A program made the translations under genes and the position numbers. DNA of 43,343 nt from Lachnospiraceae bacterium. Its GTDB lineage: Bacteria > Bacillota > Clostridia > Lachnospirales > Lachnospiraceae. The notes under the pieces are model-generated. The model had not been told where the DNA came from and made no database searches. It worked only from the letters and a program-made list of their open reading frames with translations. The stretch is from NCBI GenBank assembly GCA_017523785.1, contig JAFWVX010000008.1:1-43343 (forward strand). The letters are read 5' to 3'. This document shows, piece after piece, positions 16,475 through 26,204 of the stretch (within the stretch, counting starts at the first letter, position 1; every line of letters starts with the position of its first letter).

Positions 16475-18454
16475 ATGAATAAAACCGAAGCAAAAAAAAG
16501 AATAGAAGAGTTAAACAAGATTCTACTCGCTGCTAGCGAAGCATATTACAATGAAGATAGAGAGATAATGTCTAATTTTGAGTATGACAAACTCTATGAC
16601 GAATTAAAAGAACTTGAAGATAAATTTGACATCCATATGTCTAACTCTCTAACTCAAAATGTTGGATACAAAGCAGCTGAGTTTTTACCAAAGGTTCGCC
16701 ATGAGAAGCCGATGCTATCACTTGATAAAACAAAAGATAGAGAGGTGCTTAAAGATTTTTTGGGAGATAAGGACGGAGTTCTTTCATATAAACTTGATGG
16801 GCTTACTATAGTCTTATCATATGAAAACGGTGAATTAAAGCAAGGTGTAACAAGAGGAAATGGTGAAATTGGTGAGGATGTATCAAATAATATACCTGCA
16901 TTTACAAATGTTCCGATGAAAATTTCTTATAAAGGTCATCTTGTGCTTAGAGGTGAGGCAATAATAAGCTACAGTGACTTTAAGAAAATAAATGATGAGA
17001 TGAGTGATGGACTAGAGAAATATAAAAATCCAAGAAATCTCTGCTCAGGTTCTGTTAGACAACTTGACCCAAATATCACAAAAAAGAGAAATGTAAAATT
17101 GGTTATCTTTTCACTTGTAGAAATCGGTGGCGACAAGAAAACTAAGGAAGAAGAAAAAGTAAATGCTACTTATGAGAGTCAACTCAACTTTTTAGATGAT
17201 TTGGGATTTGAGACAGTAATACATAAGCCAGTTAATAAGAATAATATACTTGATACAATAGAGTGGTATGCAAAAGATGTAGTTACTAATGATTATCCAT
17301 CTGATGGATTAGTATTAATGTTTAATGATATAAAATATGGTCTCTCACTTGGAAATACTTCAAAGTTTCCACGAAATGCATTAGCATTTAAGTGGCAGGA
17401 TGAAACTGCAGAGACAACATTAAGAGAGATAGAGTGGTCGCCAAGTAGAACAGGACTCATAAATCCAGTTGCAATATTTGATACAGTAGAACTAGAAGGC
17501 ACAAATGTGTCAAGAGCATCACTTCATAATATCTCTATTATGGAAGAATTGAAACTTGGCATTGGCGATAAGATAAAAGTATTTAAGGCAAATATGATTA
17601 TTCCTCAGGTTGAAGAGAATCTGACTAAGAGCAATTCCTTTAAGGTTCCAAAGACCTGCCCAGTCTGTGGAAGTAAGACAGTAGTTAAAGATAATGATGG
17701 AGTTAAAACATTATTTTGTGAAAACCCAGACTGTCCAATAAAAAATATAAAAGGCTTTGAAAATTTCGTGTCAAGAAACTGCATGAATATAGAGGGCATA
17801 AGCATAGCAACCATAGAAACTTTTATAGAGAAGGGATTTATAAAAGAGTATGCAGATTTATATAAGCTTGAAAAACATAAAGAAAAAATCATTGAGATGG
17901 ATGGCTTTGGTGAGAAGTCATACAACAATATAATAGATGCAGTTAATAATAGTAGAGAGACAGAGTGCTATAGAGTTATAAATTCACTTGGAATACTCGG
18001 CATCGGAACTGCAAATGCAAAAATACTTGCAAGGCATTTCAATGATGACATTGAGGCACTAAGAAAGGCTGATGAAGAGATATTGACAGGTATAGATGAG
18101 ATAGGACCAGTGCTTGCAAAATCTATTAGAGATTATTTTACAGATAAGAAAAATATTAAAGTAGTAGATGACTTGCTTAAGGAACTTAAGATAAAGAAGG
18201 TAAAAAAGACTGGAAAGCAAAAACTTGAAGGTATGACTTTTGTAATTACGGGTTCGCTTGAGAATTATGCTAATAGAGATGAGTTAGTTAAGGTTATAGA
18301 GGATAATGGTGGTAAGACTGCAAGTTCAGTAAGTAAAAATACTAATTATCTTATAAATAATGACATCAATAGCAATTCATCAAAGAATAAAAAGGCGAAA
18401 GAGTTGGGAGTTAAAATTATAAGCGAGAGTGACTTCAATTCGTTAATAAAATAA
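16475..18454 (+). CDS. ligA: NAD+-dependent DNA ligase
   Basis: Seals nicks in duplex DNA during replication and repair using NAD+. The adenylation motif YKLDG has Lys106 as the nucleotide acceptor, followed by VTRGNGEIGEDVS. A four-cysteine zinc finger is at C395, C398, C415 and C420 (CPVCG ... CENPDC). Helix-hairpin-helix segments (IEGISIATIE, LGILGIGTANAKILA) and a C-terminal BRCT domain (from about residue 585, GMTFVITGSLENYANR) complete the standard order. At 659 residues it is full length. It lies four bases after the pseudouridine synthase, with no strong ribosome binding site. Confidence 0.97.
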   Translation: MNKTEAKKRIEELNKILLAASEAYYNEDREIMSNFEYDKLYDELKELEDKFDIHMSNSLTQNVGYKAAEFLPKVRHEKPMLSLDKTKDREVLKDFLGDKDGVLSYKLDGLTIVLSYENGELKQGVTRGNGEIGEDVSNNIPAFTNVPMKISYKGHLVLRGEAIISYSDFKKINDEMSDGLEKYKNPRNLCSGSVRQLDPNITKKRNVKLVIFSLVEIGGDKKTKEEEKVNATYESQLNFLDDLGFETVIHKPVNKNNILDTIEWYAKDVVTNDYPSDGLVLMFNDIKYGLSLGNTSKFPRNALAFKWQDETAETTLREIEWSPSRTGLINPVAIFDTVELEGTNVSRASLHNISIMEELKLGIGDKIKVFKANMIIPQVEENLTKSNSFKVPKTCPVCGSKTVVKDNDGVKTLFCENPDCPIKNIKGFENFVSRNCMNIEGISIATIETFIEKGFIKEYADLYKLEKHKEKIIEMDGFGEKSYNNIIDAVNNSRETECYRVINSLGILGIGTANAKILARHFNDDIEALRKADEEILTGIDEIGPVLAKSIRDYFTDKKNIKVVDDLLKELKIKKVKKTGKQKLEGMTFVITGSLENYANRDELVKVIEDNGGKTASSVSKNTNYLINNDINSNSSKNKKAKELGVKIISESDFNSLIK

Positions 18455-18457
18455 TAA

Positions 18458-18477
18458 GGGCTCGCAATGCTCGTAGG
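18458..18477 (-). repeat. Second copy of the queA palindromic repeat, reverse orientation
   Basis: GGGCTCGCAATGCTCG (18458-18473) matches the reverse complement of unit B in queA (14935-14951) at 15 of 17 positions. It fills most of the 29-base gap between ligA and lgt. Its edge (TAGG) runs directly into the lgt ribosome binding site AGGAGG (18475-18480). Confidence 0.6.
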
Positions 18478-18483
18478 AGGAAT

Positions 18484-19422
18484 ATGGTTGCAACAATTTC
18501 ACAGTTAGCAAGTACCAAAGTTGGATATGATATTGCATTTCCAAATCTTGGAATATTTATTACAAATTTAAGAAATACTATAACAATCGGTAATTTCACT
18601 ATAGCGTATTATGGAATTATAATTGCTATTGGAATGCTAATTTCATTTACAGTTGTGTCAAAACTTGCAAAAAAGATTGGCATAGATGATGACATATTTT
18701 ATGATATTTTCATCATAGTCATTGTCTTTGGTATCATTGGTGCAAGAGCATACTATGTAATATTTAGATGGGACTATTATCAGATAAGACCATATGAGAT
18801 TTTAGATGTGAGGGCAGGTGGACTTGCTGTCTTCGGTGGAATCATTCTTGCAGGTGCTGCCATAGTTGCATATTGCATATGGAAGAAAATTAACTTTTTG
18901 AAAATCCTAGACTTGACTATGATAGGTGTTACTCTCGGTCAGGCAATAGGTAGATATGGAAACTTCTTCAATATGGAAGCATTTGGCGAATATACTAATA
19001 ACTTACTTGCAATGAGAATGAGAACTATGTATTTAGACCCTGCGAGTATCACATTTACTCAATCAATTAACACTATTACAGAAAATGGAATAGAATACAT
19101 ACAAGCTCATCCAACTTTCTTATATGAGTCAACTTTAAATTTAATTTTATTCGCAGCATTGATATATATATTATTGAAGAAACATAAATTTGATGGACAG
19201 ATATTGGCAACTTATTTAATTGGCTACGGTGTTATAAGATTTTTTGTAGAGATGCTTAGAACTGATAGTTTGATGATGGGAAATCTCAAGGTATCGCAAA
19301 TTGTTGCAGTTATCTGTGTCCTCGCTGGAATAGTTATATATGTTTTACATTATAAAAAAATAGAGCCTTTCAAGAAGGTCGCAAAGATAAGTAAAAGTAT
19401 GAAAAAGAAAAAGGAAGTATAA
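18484..19422 (+). CDS. lgt: Prolipoprotein diacylglyceryl transferase
   Basis: Polytopic membrane enzyme that transfers diacylglycerol from phosphatidylglycerol to the lipobox cysteine of prolipoproteins. The family signature GRYGNFFNMEAFG spans residues 156-168. AHPTFLYES and YGVIRFFVEMLRTD are also diagnostic, and about seven membrane segments are visible. The length of 312 is normal. AGGAGG four bases before ATG 18484 supports the start. The predicted TAXI and DUF1850 lipoproteins in this window would be substrates. Confidence 0.96.
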   Translation: MVATISQLASTKVGYDIAFPNLGIFITNLRNTITIGNFTIAYYGIIIAIGMLISFTVVSKLAKKIGIDDDIFYDIFIIVIVFGIIGARAYYVIFRWDYYQIRPYEILDVRAGGLAVFGGIILAGAAIVAYCIWKKINFLKILDLTMIGVTLGQAIGRYGNFFNMEAFGEYTNNLLAMRMRTMYLDPASITFTQSINTITENGIEYIQAHPTFLYESTLNLILFAALIYILLKKHKFDGQILATYLIGYGVIRFFVEMLRTDSLMMGNLKVSQIVAVICVLAGIVIYVLHYKKIEPFKKVAKISKSMKKKKEV

Positions 19423-19423
19423 T

Positions 19424-20521
19424 ATGAAGCTTGGTATTGTCGGATTGCCAAATGTTGGCAAGTCAACGCTATTTAATTCAATAACAAAGGCTGGAGCAGA
19501 GTGTGCAAATTATCCATTTTGTACCATAGAGCCAAATGTTGGAGTGGTTCCAATTCCTGATAAGAGACTTGAGGAACTAGCCAAACTTTATAGTTCTAAA
19601 AAAATCACTTATGCGACTATTGAGTTCGTAGATATTGCTGGACTTGTAAAAGGCGCATCTAAGGGTGAAGGACTCGGGAACCAATTCTTGGCAAATATTA
19701 GAGAGACGGATGCTATAGTTCATGTTGTTAGATGTTTTGAAGACTCAAACATCGTCCATGTTGATGGAAGTATAGATCCACTTCGTGACATCGAAGTTAT
19801 AAATATGGAGTTAGTATTTGTTGACTTAGAAACTTTAGAAAAAAGATTGTCAAAACTTAAACATAAGATGAATAATGATAAAGAGGCAAAGGTTGAGCAT
19901 GATATTCTTGATAGATTAAAAAAACATCTTGAAGAGGGCAAACTGGCTATCTCATTTGAGACTAAAGATGAGGACGAGGAAAAAGTTGTTAAAGATTTAA
20001 ACTTACTTACATATAAAAAAGTAATTTATGCACTTAACGTATCTGAAGAAGATATTGCAAATGACGGTGCAAATAATGATAATGTAAAAAAAGTTAAAGA
20101 CTATGCAGCAAAAAATGGTTCAGAGACATTTGTACTCTGTGCAAAGGTAGAAGAGGAACTTGCTGGTCTTGAGGATGCTGAGAAGGAAGAGTTCTTAAAA
20201 GAACTTGGGCTTAAAGAATCAGGACTTGATAAATTAGTTAAGGCAAGTTATAAACTTTTAAACCTCATGTCATTCCTAACTGCAGGTGAAACTGAGACAA
20301 GAGCTTGGACTATCACTATAGGAACTAAGGCACCTCAGGCAGCTGGAAAGATTCACACTGATTTTGAAAAAGGATTTATAAAGGCAGAAGTTGTTAATTA
20401 TAAAGATTTGTTAGAACTTGGTTCACTTGCTAAGGCTAAAGAAAAAGGACTTGTTAGAATGGAAGGCAAGGACTATGTAGTAAAAGACGGAGATGTAATG
20501 CTTTTCAGATTTAATGTATAG
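19424..20521 (+). CDS. ychF: OBG-type GTPase/ATPase YchF
   Basis: Ribosome-associated P-loop NTPase that in studied bacteria hydrolyses ATP and affects translation and stress responses. G1 is GLPNVGKST (residues 6-14), G3 is DIAGLVKGASKGEGLGNQ, and the G4 position reads NVSEED, the non-canonical NxxE that explains ATP preference in this family. A coiled-coil hairpin (about 130-170) and a C-terminal TGS domain ending KDYVVKDGDVMLFRFNV complete the protein. At 365 residues it is full length. It starts one base after lgt and is followed by ftsK. Confidence 0.96.
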   Translation: MKLGIVGLPNVGKSTLFNSITKAGAECANYPFCTIEPNVGVVPIPDKRLEELAKLYSSKKITYATIEFVDIAGLVKGASKGEGLGNQFLANIRETDAIVHVVRCFEDSNIVHVDGSIDPLRDIEVINMELVFVDLETLEKRLSKLKHKMNNDKEAKVEHDILDRLKKHLEEGKLAISFETKDEDEEKVVKDLNLLTYKKVIYALNVSEEDIANDGANNDNVKKVKDYAAKNGSETFVLCAKVEEELAGLEDAEKEEFLKELGLKESGLDKLVKASYKLLNLMSFLTAGETETRAWTITIGTKAPQAAGKIHTDFEKGFIKAEVVNYKDLLELGSLAKAKEKGLVRMEGKDYVVKDGDVMLFRFNV

Positions 20522-20526
20522 AATTA

Positions 20527-23328
20527 ATGGCAAAGAAGAAAAAAACAAAAATCAAAACGAGAGTCACAAAGGCTGAGAAGGTATCGAAAAGAGAGTTGGC
20601 TGAGAGAAACTCTTTTATTAGAGTTATTGGAACTATCATAGCCATCTTTATAACAGTATTTATAACACTATCGAATTTTTCTCTTTGCGGAAGTATTGGA
20701 AATATAATTCGCTCGGCTGTTTTGTCGCTATTTGGTACTATGGGTTATTTCTTTCCTATTGTTATAGGAATATCAATACTTATTTCACTCTTTAATAGCC
20801 AAAAGAAGTCAAATATAAAAATTTACTCATTGATTTTTCTATATATATCACTGATAAGTTTAATAGAAAGTTTTATACATGATTTTTCACTAGAAAATGA
20901 TTTCACAAATGCATTGAATGGAAGTATTATCCGTGCAAAAAATTTGTTTTCATTTTCCGCAAGTAATTTCAGCGGTGGAGTGGTTGGAACAGCACTTTCG
21001 TATCTTTCATATAACTCAGTTGGCAAGGCAGGTTCACTCGTATTATATGGGACGCTTTCGCTTATTACTTTTATACTTTTATTTGGACTTGGTATTTCAA
21101 AAGATATATTGAGTTTTTTTAGAGCGATTATAATGTTTATCCCTAATATAATAGCTGGATTTAATGAGAGAAAAGAAGAGGATAGACGAATAGAGATAGA
21201 TAATGAAAATATATTAAGGAGCACTATTGAAAAGAGCAAAAAAACTAATATGCAGGTCTCTTTTGATGGTGTGACTAATGGAAATAGACTGGTGTTAGAA
21301 CCTATTGAAGAAACTAAAAAAAGAACTTTGGATACCTCAAATGTAAATATCACTGCTAAAGATATTCAATCAAGATTTTATACTCAGGAAAAAGATGAAG
21401 AGCATATAGACTCTCATAAAACTCATCTATTGAATGAGATGAAAAAGAAGAGCATCAATGAGATACTATTTGAAGAAAAAGAAAAAGGAATTAAGAATTC
21501 TTCGTTCTTTTATACTGATGGAATGAAACCTATTGATGAACTTGAAAATATCAATGTACCTAAGGTGGATGACAATGTATTTAAGAATTCATATATAAAT
21601 GTTGGAGATACAAATCAAAATAATGACTCGACAAATGTTGATGAAAATTTTGAGGACGAAGACTCTATATATAATGATGATGAAAAATCTTTTGCAAGTG
21701 GACTAAGTGATTTAAAAGGCGACAATAGAATTGAAAATAGCAAAGATGCGAAAGACTTATTGACTAATATTAAAAATAAAGAAATTGAGTTAAAGAATAA
21801 TGCATTAAAAGACGATGATTTAATAGCAAGACCAAAGAAGAGAACTAAAAAATATAAATTCCCACCTACTAGTCTACTCAATAGAAGTGAGAGAAGTTCT
21901 AAATCTACAGATCCAAGTTTGAATGAGAAGGCTCAAGTCTTAGTTGAGACTTTAAAACAATTTGGTGTAGGTGTGACAGTAACCAATATCACTGTAGGAC
22001 CTAGTGTAACAAGATTTGAATTAAAGCCTGACATTGGTGTAAAGATTTCTAAGATTTTATCACTTGAAAATGATGTAAAACTTGCACTTGCTGCAAGTGA
22101 GATAAGAATAGAAGCACCTATACCTGGTAAGTCTGCTATAGGTATAGAAATTGCAAATGCAAAAAGTAGTGGAGTCTTGCTCGGAGATATAATTGCAACA
22201 ACTGATTTTAAGAATGCAGCTTCAAAGCTTACTGTTGCAATTGGAAAAGATATTTCTGGTAGAGCAATTATAACTGATTTGAGAAAGATGCCACACCTAC
22301 TTATAGCAGGTGCGACAGGTTCTGGAAAATCTGTCTGTGTAAATAGTTTAATAACTTCATTAATTTATAAATCAAGCCCTGAGGATGTGAGACTTATAAT
22401 GGTAGACCCTAAGGTTGTGGAATTACAAATCTATGATGGTATACCACATCTACTTATACCAGTTGTCACTAATCCTAAGAAGGCTGCTGGTGCTCTTAAC
22501 TGGGCAGTCTCAGAGATGACAAGAAGATATAATTTAATTCAAGAAAAAAGAGTAAGAGATATAGAAAGTTATAATCAGGCAATTGAAGGCGACATAAATA
22601 AGATTGCAGTAAATGAAGATAATGAGGCAGCACTTGAACCAGTTAGCAAACTTCCTTATATAGTTATAGTGATTGATGAGTTTGCTGACTTGATGATGGT
22701 TGCATCAAAAGAAGTTGAAAACTCAATTATGAGAATTGCTCAACTTGCAAGAGCATGCGGAATCTATCTTGTTATTGCGACTCAAAGACCTACTGTAAAT
22801 GTCATTTCAGGAAGTATCAAGACCAATGTTCCAAGTAGAATTTCATTTGCTGTTTCATCTGGAATTGATTCGCAAACTATTTTGGATAGAAGAGGTGCAG
22901 AAAAATTACTTGGTCATGGAGATATGCTATATTTCCCACAGGGCATACCTGAGCCGATAAGAGTGCAGGGCTGCTATGTGTCAGAGGAAGAGATACTCAA
23001 TATAGTTAATTATGTAAAAGATGATACAGTTTTATATGACGAAGCTGCAGAAAATGCAATTGATAAAAGTGTAGTGATAGATGGTTCTGGCGGTAGCTAT
23101 GACCCAAATGAGAAGGATGAAATGTTCTTAGAGGCAGGACGACTTGTCATAGACCAACAAAATGCATCAATAGGAATGTTGCAGAGAAGATTTAGAATGG
23201 GCTTCAATCGTGCAGCACGTGTGATAGACCAACTTGAGTCAGAAGGTGTAATATCAAGACAGGATGGTAAAAAGCCAAGAGAAGTTTTAATGAGTGCAGA
23301 AGAATTTGAAAATAAATTTGGAGGATAA
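20527..23328 (+). CDS. ftsK: DNA translocase FtsK/SpoIIIE
   Basis: Hexameric ATP-driven DNA pump that clears chromosomes from the division septum, and in spore formers packs the forespore chromosome. A basic N-terminus is followed by about four membrane helices (residues 35-210), then an acidic, Asn/Glu-rich linker of about 230 residues. The motor domain has Walker A GATGSGKS at 595-602 and Walker B IVIVIDEFAD with D717 and E718. The C-terminal gamma winged helix (about 860-925, RRFRMGFNRAARVIDQLE) reads KOPS/SRS guide sequences. The length of 933 is within range. It lies five bases after ychF. The last codons carry the ribosome binding site for the next gene. Confidence 0.96.
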   Translation: MAKKKKTKIKTRVTKAEKVSKRELAERNSFIRVIGTIIAIFITVFITLSNFSLCGSIGNIIRSAVLSLFGTMGYFFPIVIGISILISLFNSQKKSNIKIYSLIFLYISLISLIESFIHDFSLENDFTNALNGSIIRAKNLFSFSASNFSGGVVGTALSYLSYNSVGKAGSLVLYGTLSLITFILLFGLGISKDILSFFRAIIMFIPNIIAGFNERKEEDRRIEIDNENILRSTIEKSKKTNMQVSFDGVTNGNRLVLEPIEETKKRTLDTSNVNITAKDIQSRFYTQEKDEEHIDSHKTHLLNEMKKKSINEILFEEKEKGIKNSSFFYTDGMKPIDELENINVPKVDDNVFKNSYINVGDTNQNNDSTNVDENFEDEDSIYNDDEKSFASGLSDLKGDNRIENSKDAKDLLTNIKNKEIELKNNALKDDDLIARPKKRTKKYKFPPTSLLNRSERSSKSTDPSLNEKAQVLVETLKQFGVGVTVTNITVGPSVTRFELKPDIGVKISKILSLENDVKLALAASEIRIEAPIPGKSAIGIEIANAKSSGVLLGDIIATTDFKNAASKLTVAIGKDISGRAIITDLRKMPHLLIAGATGSGKSVCVNSLITSLIYKSSPEDVRLIMVDPKVVELQIYDGIPHLLIPVVTNPKKAAGALNWAVSEMTRRYNLIQEKRVRDIESYNQAIEGDINKIAVNEDNEAALEPVSKLPYIVIVIDEFADLMMVASKEVENSIMRIAQLARACGIYLVIATQRPTVNVISGSIKTNVPSRISFAVSSGIDSQTILDRRGAEKLLGHGDMLYFPQGIPEPIRVQGCYVSEEEILNIVNYVKDDTVLYDEAAENAIDKSVVIDGSGGSYDPNEKDEMFLEAGRLVIDQQNASIGMLQRRFRMGFNRAARVIDQLESEGVISRQDGKKPREVLMSAEEFENKFGG

Positions 23329-24810
23329 ATGCTTTTTAGTTCTATGATATTTCTATGGGTGTTTCTACCTGTAGTAATCATCGTAAATTATCTGCTTAAC
23401 TTAATACCTGACAAAGAAAAAAGAATTGGCATTAAAAATGTCTTCCTTTTGTTTGCAAGTTTATTCTTTTATGCCTGGGGCGGGATATATTTTCTCACTA
23501 TAATGATATTTTCTATAGTGGTGAATTTTACTGGTGGATTTATAATTTCAAATCTAAAAGCAAAACACAAATTCCTACGCAAACTTACTTTATTTATAAC
23601 TGTTCTATTAAATATTTTAAATCTCGGATATTTTAAATATTTTAATATGATAGTTGCCATTATAGAACAGGCAATGACTAAAAGCGACACACAGACTTTC
23701 TGGACAAATATTTTATATATGAGAGGCACTGGCGAACTTGGATTTAGTAAAGTAATTCTCCCAATAGGAATTTCATTTTTCACTTTCCAAGCGATGTCAT
23801 ATGTTATAGATGTATATAGAAATGATGCAAAGAGTCAAAAAAATATTTTGAACTTTGGATTATATGTTGCATTATTCCCTCAGTTGATTGCAGGACCTAT
23901 AGTTAGATATTCAGATGTAGCACTGCAGATAAATAATAGAACTGAGACAATGGACAAGTTTACTAGGGGTATAAAAAGATTCTGTTACGGTATAGGAAAG
24001 AAGGTTTTACTTGCAAATACATTTGCCCTAGTTGTTGATAGGATATGGGAACTTGATTTTAATAACTTGGGATTTTATCTAGTCTTACTTGTAACTATAT
24101 CTTATGCATTTCAGATATATTATGACTTCTCAGGATACTCAGACATGGCTATAGGACTTGGACTTATGTTCGGATTTGAGTTTAAAGAGAACTTCAACTA
24201 TCCATATATGGCTCTTTCTATAACTGAGTTTTGGAGACGCTGGCATATATCACTTTCTACTTGGTTTAAAGAATATGTATATATACCACTAGGTGGAAAT
24301 AGAAGTGGATTGCTTAGAACCTGTGTTAATTTGATGATAGTATTTTTACTTACTGGTATATGGCATGGGGCGAATTTCACATTTATAATTTGGGGACTAT
24401 CATACGGCATTATTCAAATTATAGAGAAGTTATTTTTGCTTAAAGTATTGAACAAGAATCCACTTAAGATTATAAACTGGATTTACACCTTTGTAATTGT
24501 CGCTATTTTGTTTGTAGTATTTAGAAGTAACAATATATTTGAGGCAATAGATTTAGTAAAACAGTTTGGAACCTTTGATTCTAAATATAATATTATGACT
24601 TATATATCAATGAAATTTATTATCACTTTAATTGTAGCAATACTTTCTATGGGAATCATACAGTCAATTTTTGGTGGTGTCTATAAAAAGATAAATAATG
24701 TATTTATAATAAGATTTATAGATGCTGTATTGCAACTTGCAATACTTGCATTTTCAATATTAAGTATAGTGGATGGCACATATAATCCATTTATTTATTT
24801 CCAATTCTAA
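23329..24810 (+). CDS. MBOAT family O-acyltransferase (AlgI/DltB-like)
   Basis: Polytopic membrane protein of 493 residues that moves acyl groups across the membrane for O-acylation of a surface polymer. Family marks are LPIGISFFTFQAMSYVIDVYR, LFPQLIAGPIVRY, WRRWHISLSTWFKEYVYIPLGG and the catalytic His346 in TGIWHGANFTF. About ten membrane helices are visible. The gene begins directly after the ftsK stop, with GGAGG at 23320-23324. It overlaps by one base an AlgX/AlgJ-like SGNH partner, the usual two-gene acetylation cassette. The polymer modified is unknown. The lack of DltA/DltC neighbours argues against D-alanylation. Peptidoglycan or an exopolysaccharide are the likely targets. Confidence 0.9.
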   Translation: MLFSSMIFLWVFLPVVIIVNYLLNLIPDKEKRIGIKNVFLLFASLFFYAWGGIYFLTIMIFSIVVNFTGGFIISNLKAKHKFLRKLTLFITVLLNILNLGYFKYFNMIVAIIEQAMTKSDTQTFWTNILYMRGTGELGFSKVILPIGISFFTFQAMSYVIDVYRNDAKSQKNILNFGLYVALFPQLIAGPIVRYSDVALQINNRTETMDKFTRGIKRFCYGIGKKVLLANTFALVVDRIWELDFNNLGFYLVLLVTISYAFQIYYDFSGYSDMAIGLGLMFGFEFKENFNYPYMALSITEFWRRWHISLSTWFKEYVYIPLGGNRSGLLRTCVNLMIVFLLTGIWHGANFTFIIWGLSYGIIQIIEKLFLLKVLNKNPLKIINWIYTFVIVAILFVVFRSNNIFEAIDLVKQFGTFDSKYNIMTYISMKFIITLIVAILSMGIIQSIFGGVYKKINNVFIIRFIDAVLQLAILAFSILSIVDGTYNPFIYFQF

Positions 24811-26204
24811 TGTTTAGGAAATTTCAAAACTTTATATTTATAGGACTTTTTGTCATTGCCATTGCTGGACCAATGATTTCTTGGTCTGTGCTTTCGCATA
24901 TGAATGAAAGTAATCCAAAGATTATGGAAGTTTTAGATTTTGATTTAAATGAGAAAAGAAGCAAGGCTACTATGAGTGAGCCTATTGACCTATCAAGAGT
25001 TACTTATGAGGCTGAGAATTATTATAATGATAGAATTCCATTTAGGTCAGTTTTAATTTCTTTCAAAAGATTTTTAGATGCAAAAATTGAAGAGCCATAT
25101 AAGGCAAACATGGAAGGAGTACTCCTTAAATTTTTCTCTAAGAAGAGAGATTCAGTTGGAATTGAGGAAGATGATTTAGAAGAGAAAACTGAAAAGTTTA
25201 TGGATGATGCAGTAGATAAATATTTAAATCACGGACTCTATAAAGAAGAGATAGACCCTTATGATAGCACAATAGAGTTTCCTATAAAATATTTGAATAA
25301 TCACAAGGTATTAGTTGGACAGAGCGATTGGCTTTATCTAAATGAAAATAACATTCCATACTATCAAGGAATAAATAAGATTGCGACTGAGTCTGAAATT
25401 AGAAAGCATGTTGAATCTTATTTGAAACTAAAAAAAATGTGCGACAAGGTAGGAAAGCGACTTGTTATACTCATTTGCCCTGAGAAAGAAGAAATATATC
25501 CAGAGTATATGCCTACTATGGAAATAGTGGATGAAGTAGAGGTGCCTATTGATATAAGAGATTACTTGATTAAGAATACTGACATCCAATACATCTATCC
25601 AAAGGAAGAGTTGCTCAAACATAAAAAGAATTATCTTGTATATAAAAAATACGATAGCCACTGGAATTCAATAGGTGGATTTGTAGCTGCAAATGAACTT
25701 AAAAAAGCACTTGGTTTCAAAACTGAAAATCTTAGAGATTTCAAATTGAAAAAGGAAGAAACACTTGATGCTGATTTGGCATATTATGGAAATACTTCTA
25801 TAGATTCATTGCCAATGACTTTCAAATATGTTTTTGAAAATTATAAACCAAATCATATACCAGAGAGAATCTTTGTAAAAAATCCAGTTACACTCGATTC
25901 ATTTTCAACTCACTGTGAACAGGGATTTGACCGCAAGGTATTCTTAATCGGTGATTCATTCAGAGAAGCACTTCAAGAGTTTTTAATTAAAGATTTCAAA
26001 GAAGTATATTTTAACACATTTACAAATGCGGCAGAAGGATTTATCAAAGAGGAAATTAAAAGAGCAGATGACATAGTTATAACTCTTGTTGAGAGAAATG
26101 AAGGAATAGTATTACCTGAATTATGTAAGATTATAAATTTTGTATTAGAGGAGTATCAACTTGAAATTAATTCATTCCTTGCAAAAAATAATAGCCAACC
26201 TTGA
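24810..26204 (+). CDS. AlgX/AlgJ-like SGNH (DHHW-type) O-acetylation partner
   Basis: Membrane-anchored extracytoplasmic protein of 464 residues. One N-terminal helix (about 9-29) is followed by an SGNH-like domain with the AlgJ/AlgX arrangement. GQSDWLYLNENN is the characteristic early motif, DSHW is at residues 282-285 (Asp282, His284) and IGDSF at 380-384 contains the nucleophile Ser383. Proteins of this family take acetyl from the MBOAT partner and place it on the polymer. The start overlaps the MBOAT stop by one base (TAATG), and the 3' end overlaps the murE start by 44 bases. The acidic stretch at residues about 105-135 is unusual and may be a spacer. Confidence 0.82.
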   Translation: MFRKFQNFIFIGLFVIAIAGPMISWSVLSHMNESNPKIMEVLDFDLNEKRSKATMSEPIDLSRVTYEAENYYNDRIPFRSVLISFKRFLDAKIEEPYKANMEGVLLKFFSKKRDSVGIEEDDLEEKTEKFMDDAVDKYLNHGLYKEEIDPYDSTIEFPIKYLNNHKVLVGQSDWLYLNENNIPYYQGINKIATESEIRKHVESYLKLKKMCDKVGKRLVILICPEKEEIYPEYMPTMEIVDEVEVPIDIRDYLIKNTDIQYIYPKEELLKHKKNYLVYKKYDSHWNSIGGFVAANELKKALGFKTENLRDFKLKKEETLDADLAYYGNTSIDSLPMTFKYVFENYKPNHIPERIFVKNPVTLDSFSTHCEQGFDRKVFLIGDSFREALQEFLIKDFKEVYFNTFTNAAEGFIKEEIKRADDIVITLVERNEGIVLPELCKIINFVLEEYQLEINSFLAKNNSQP

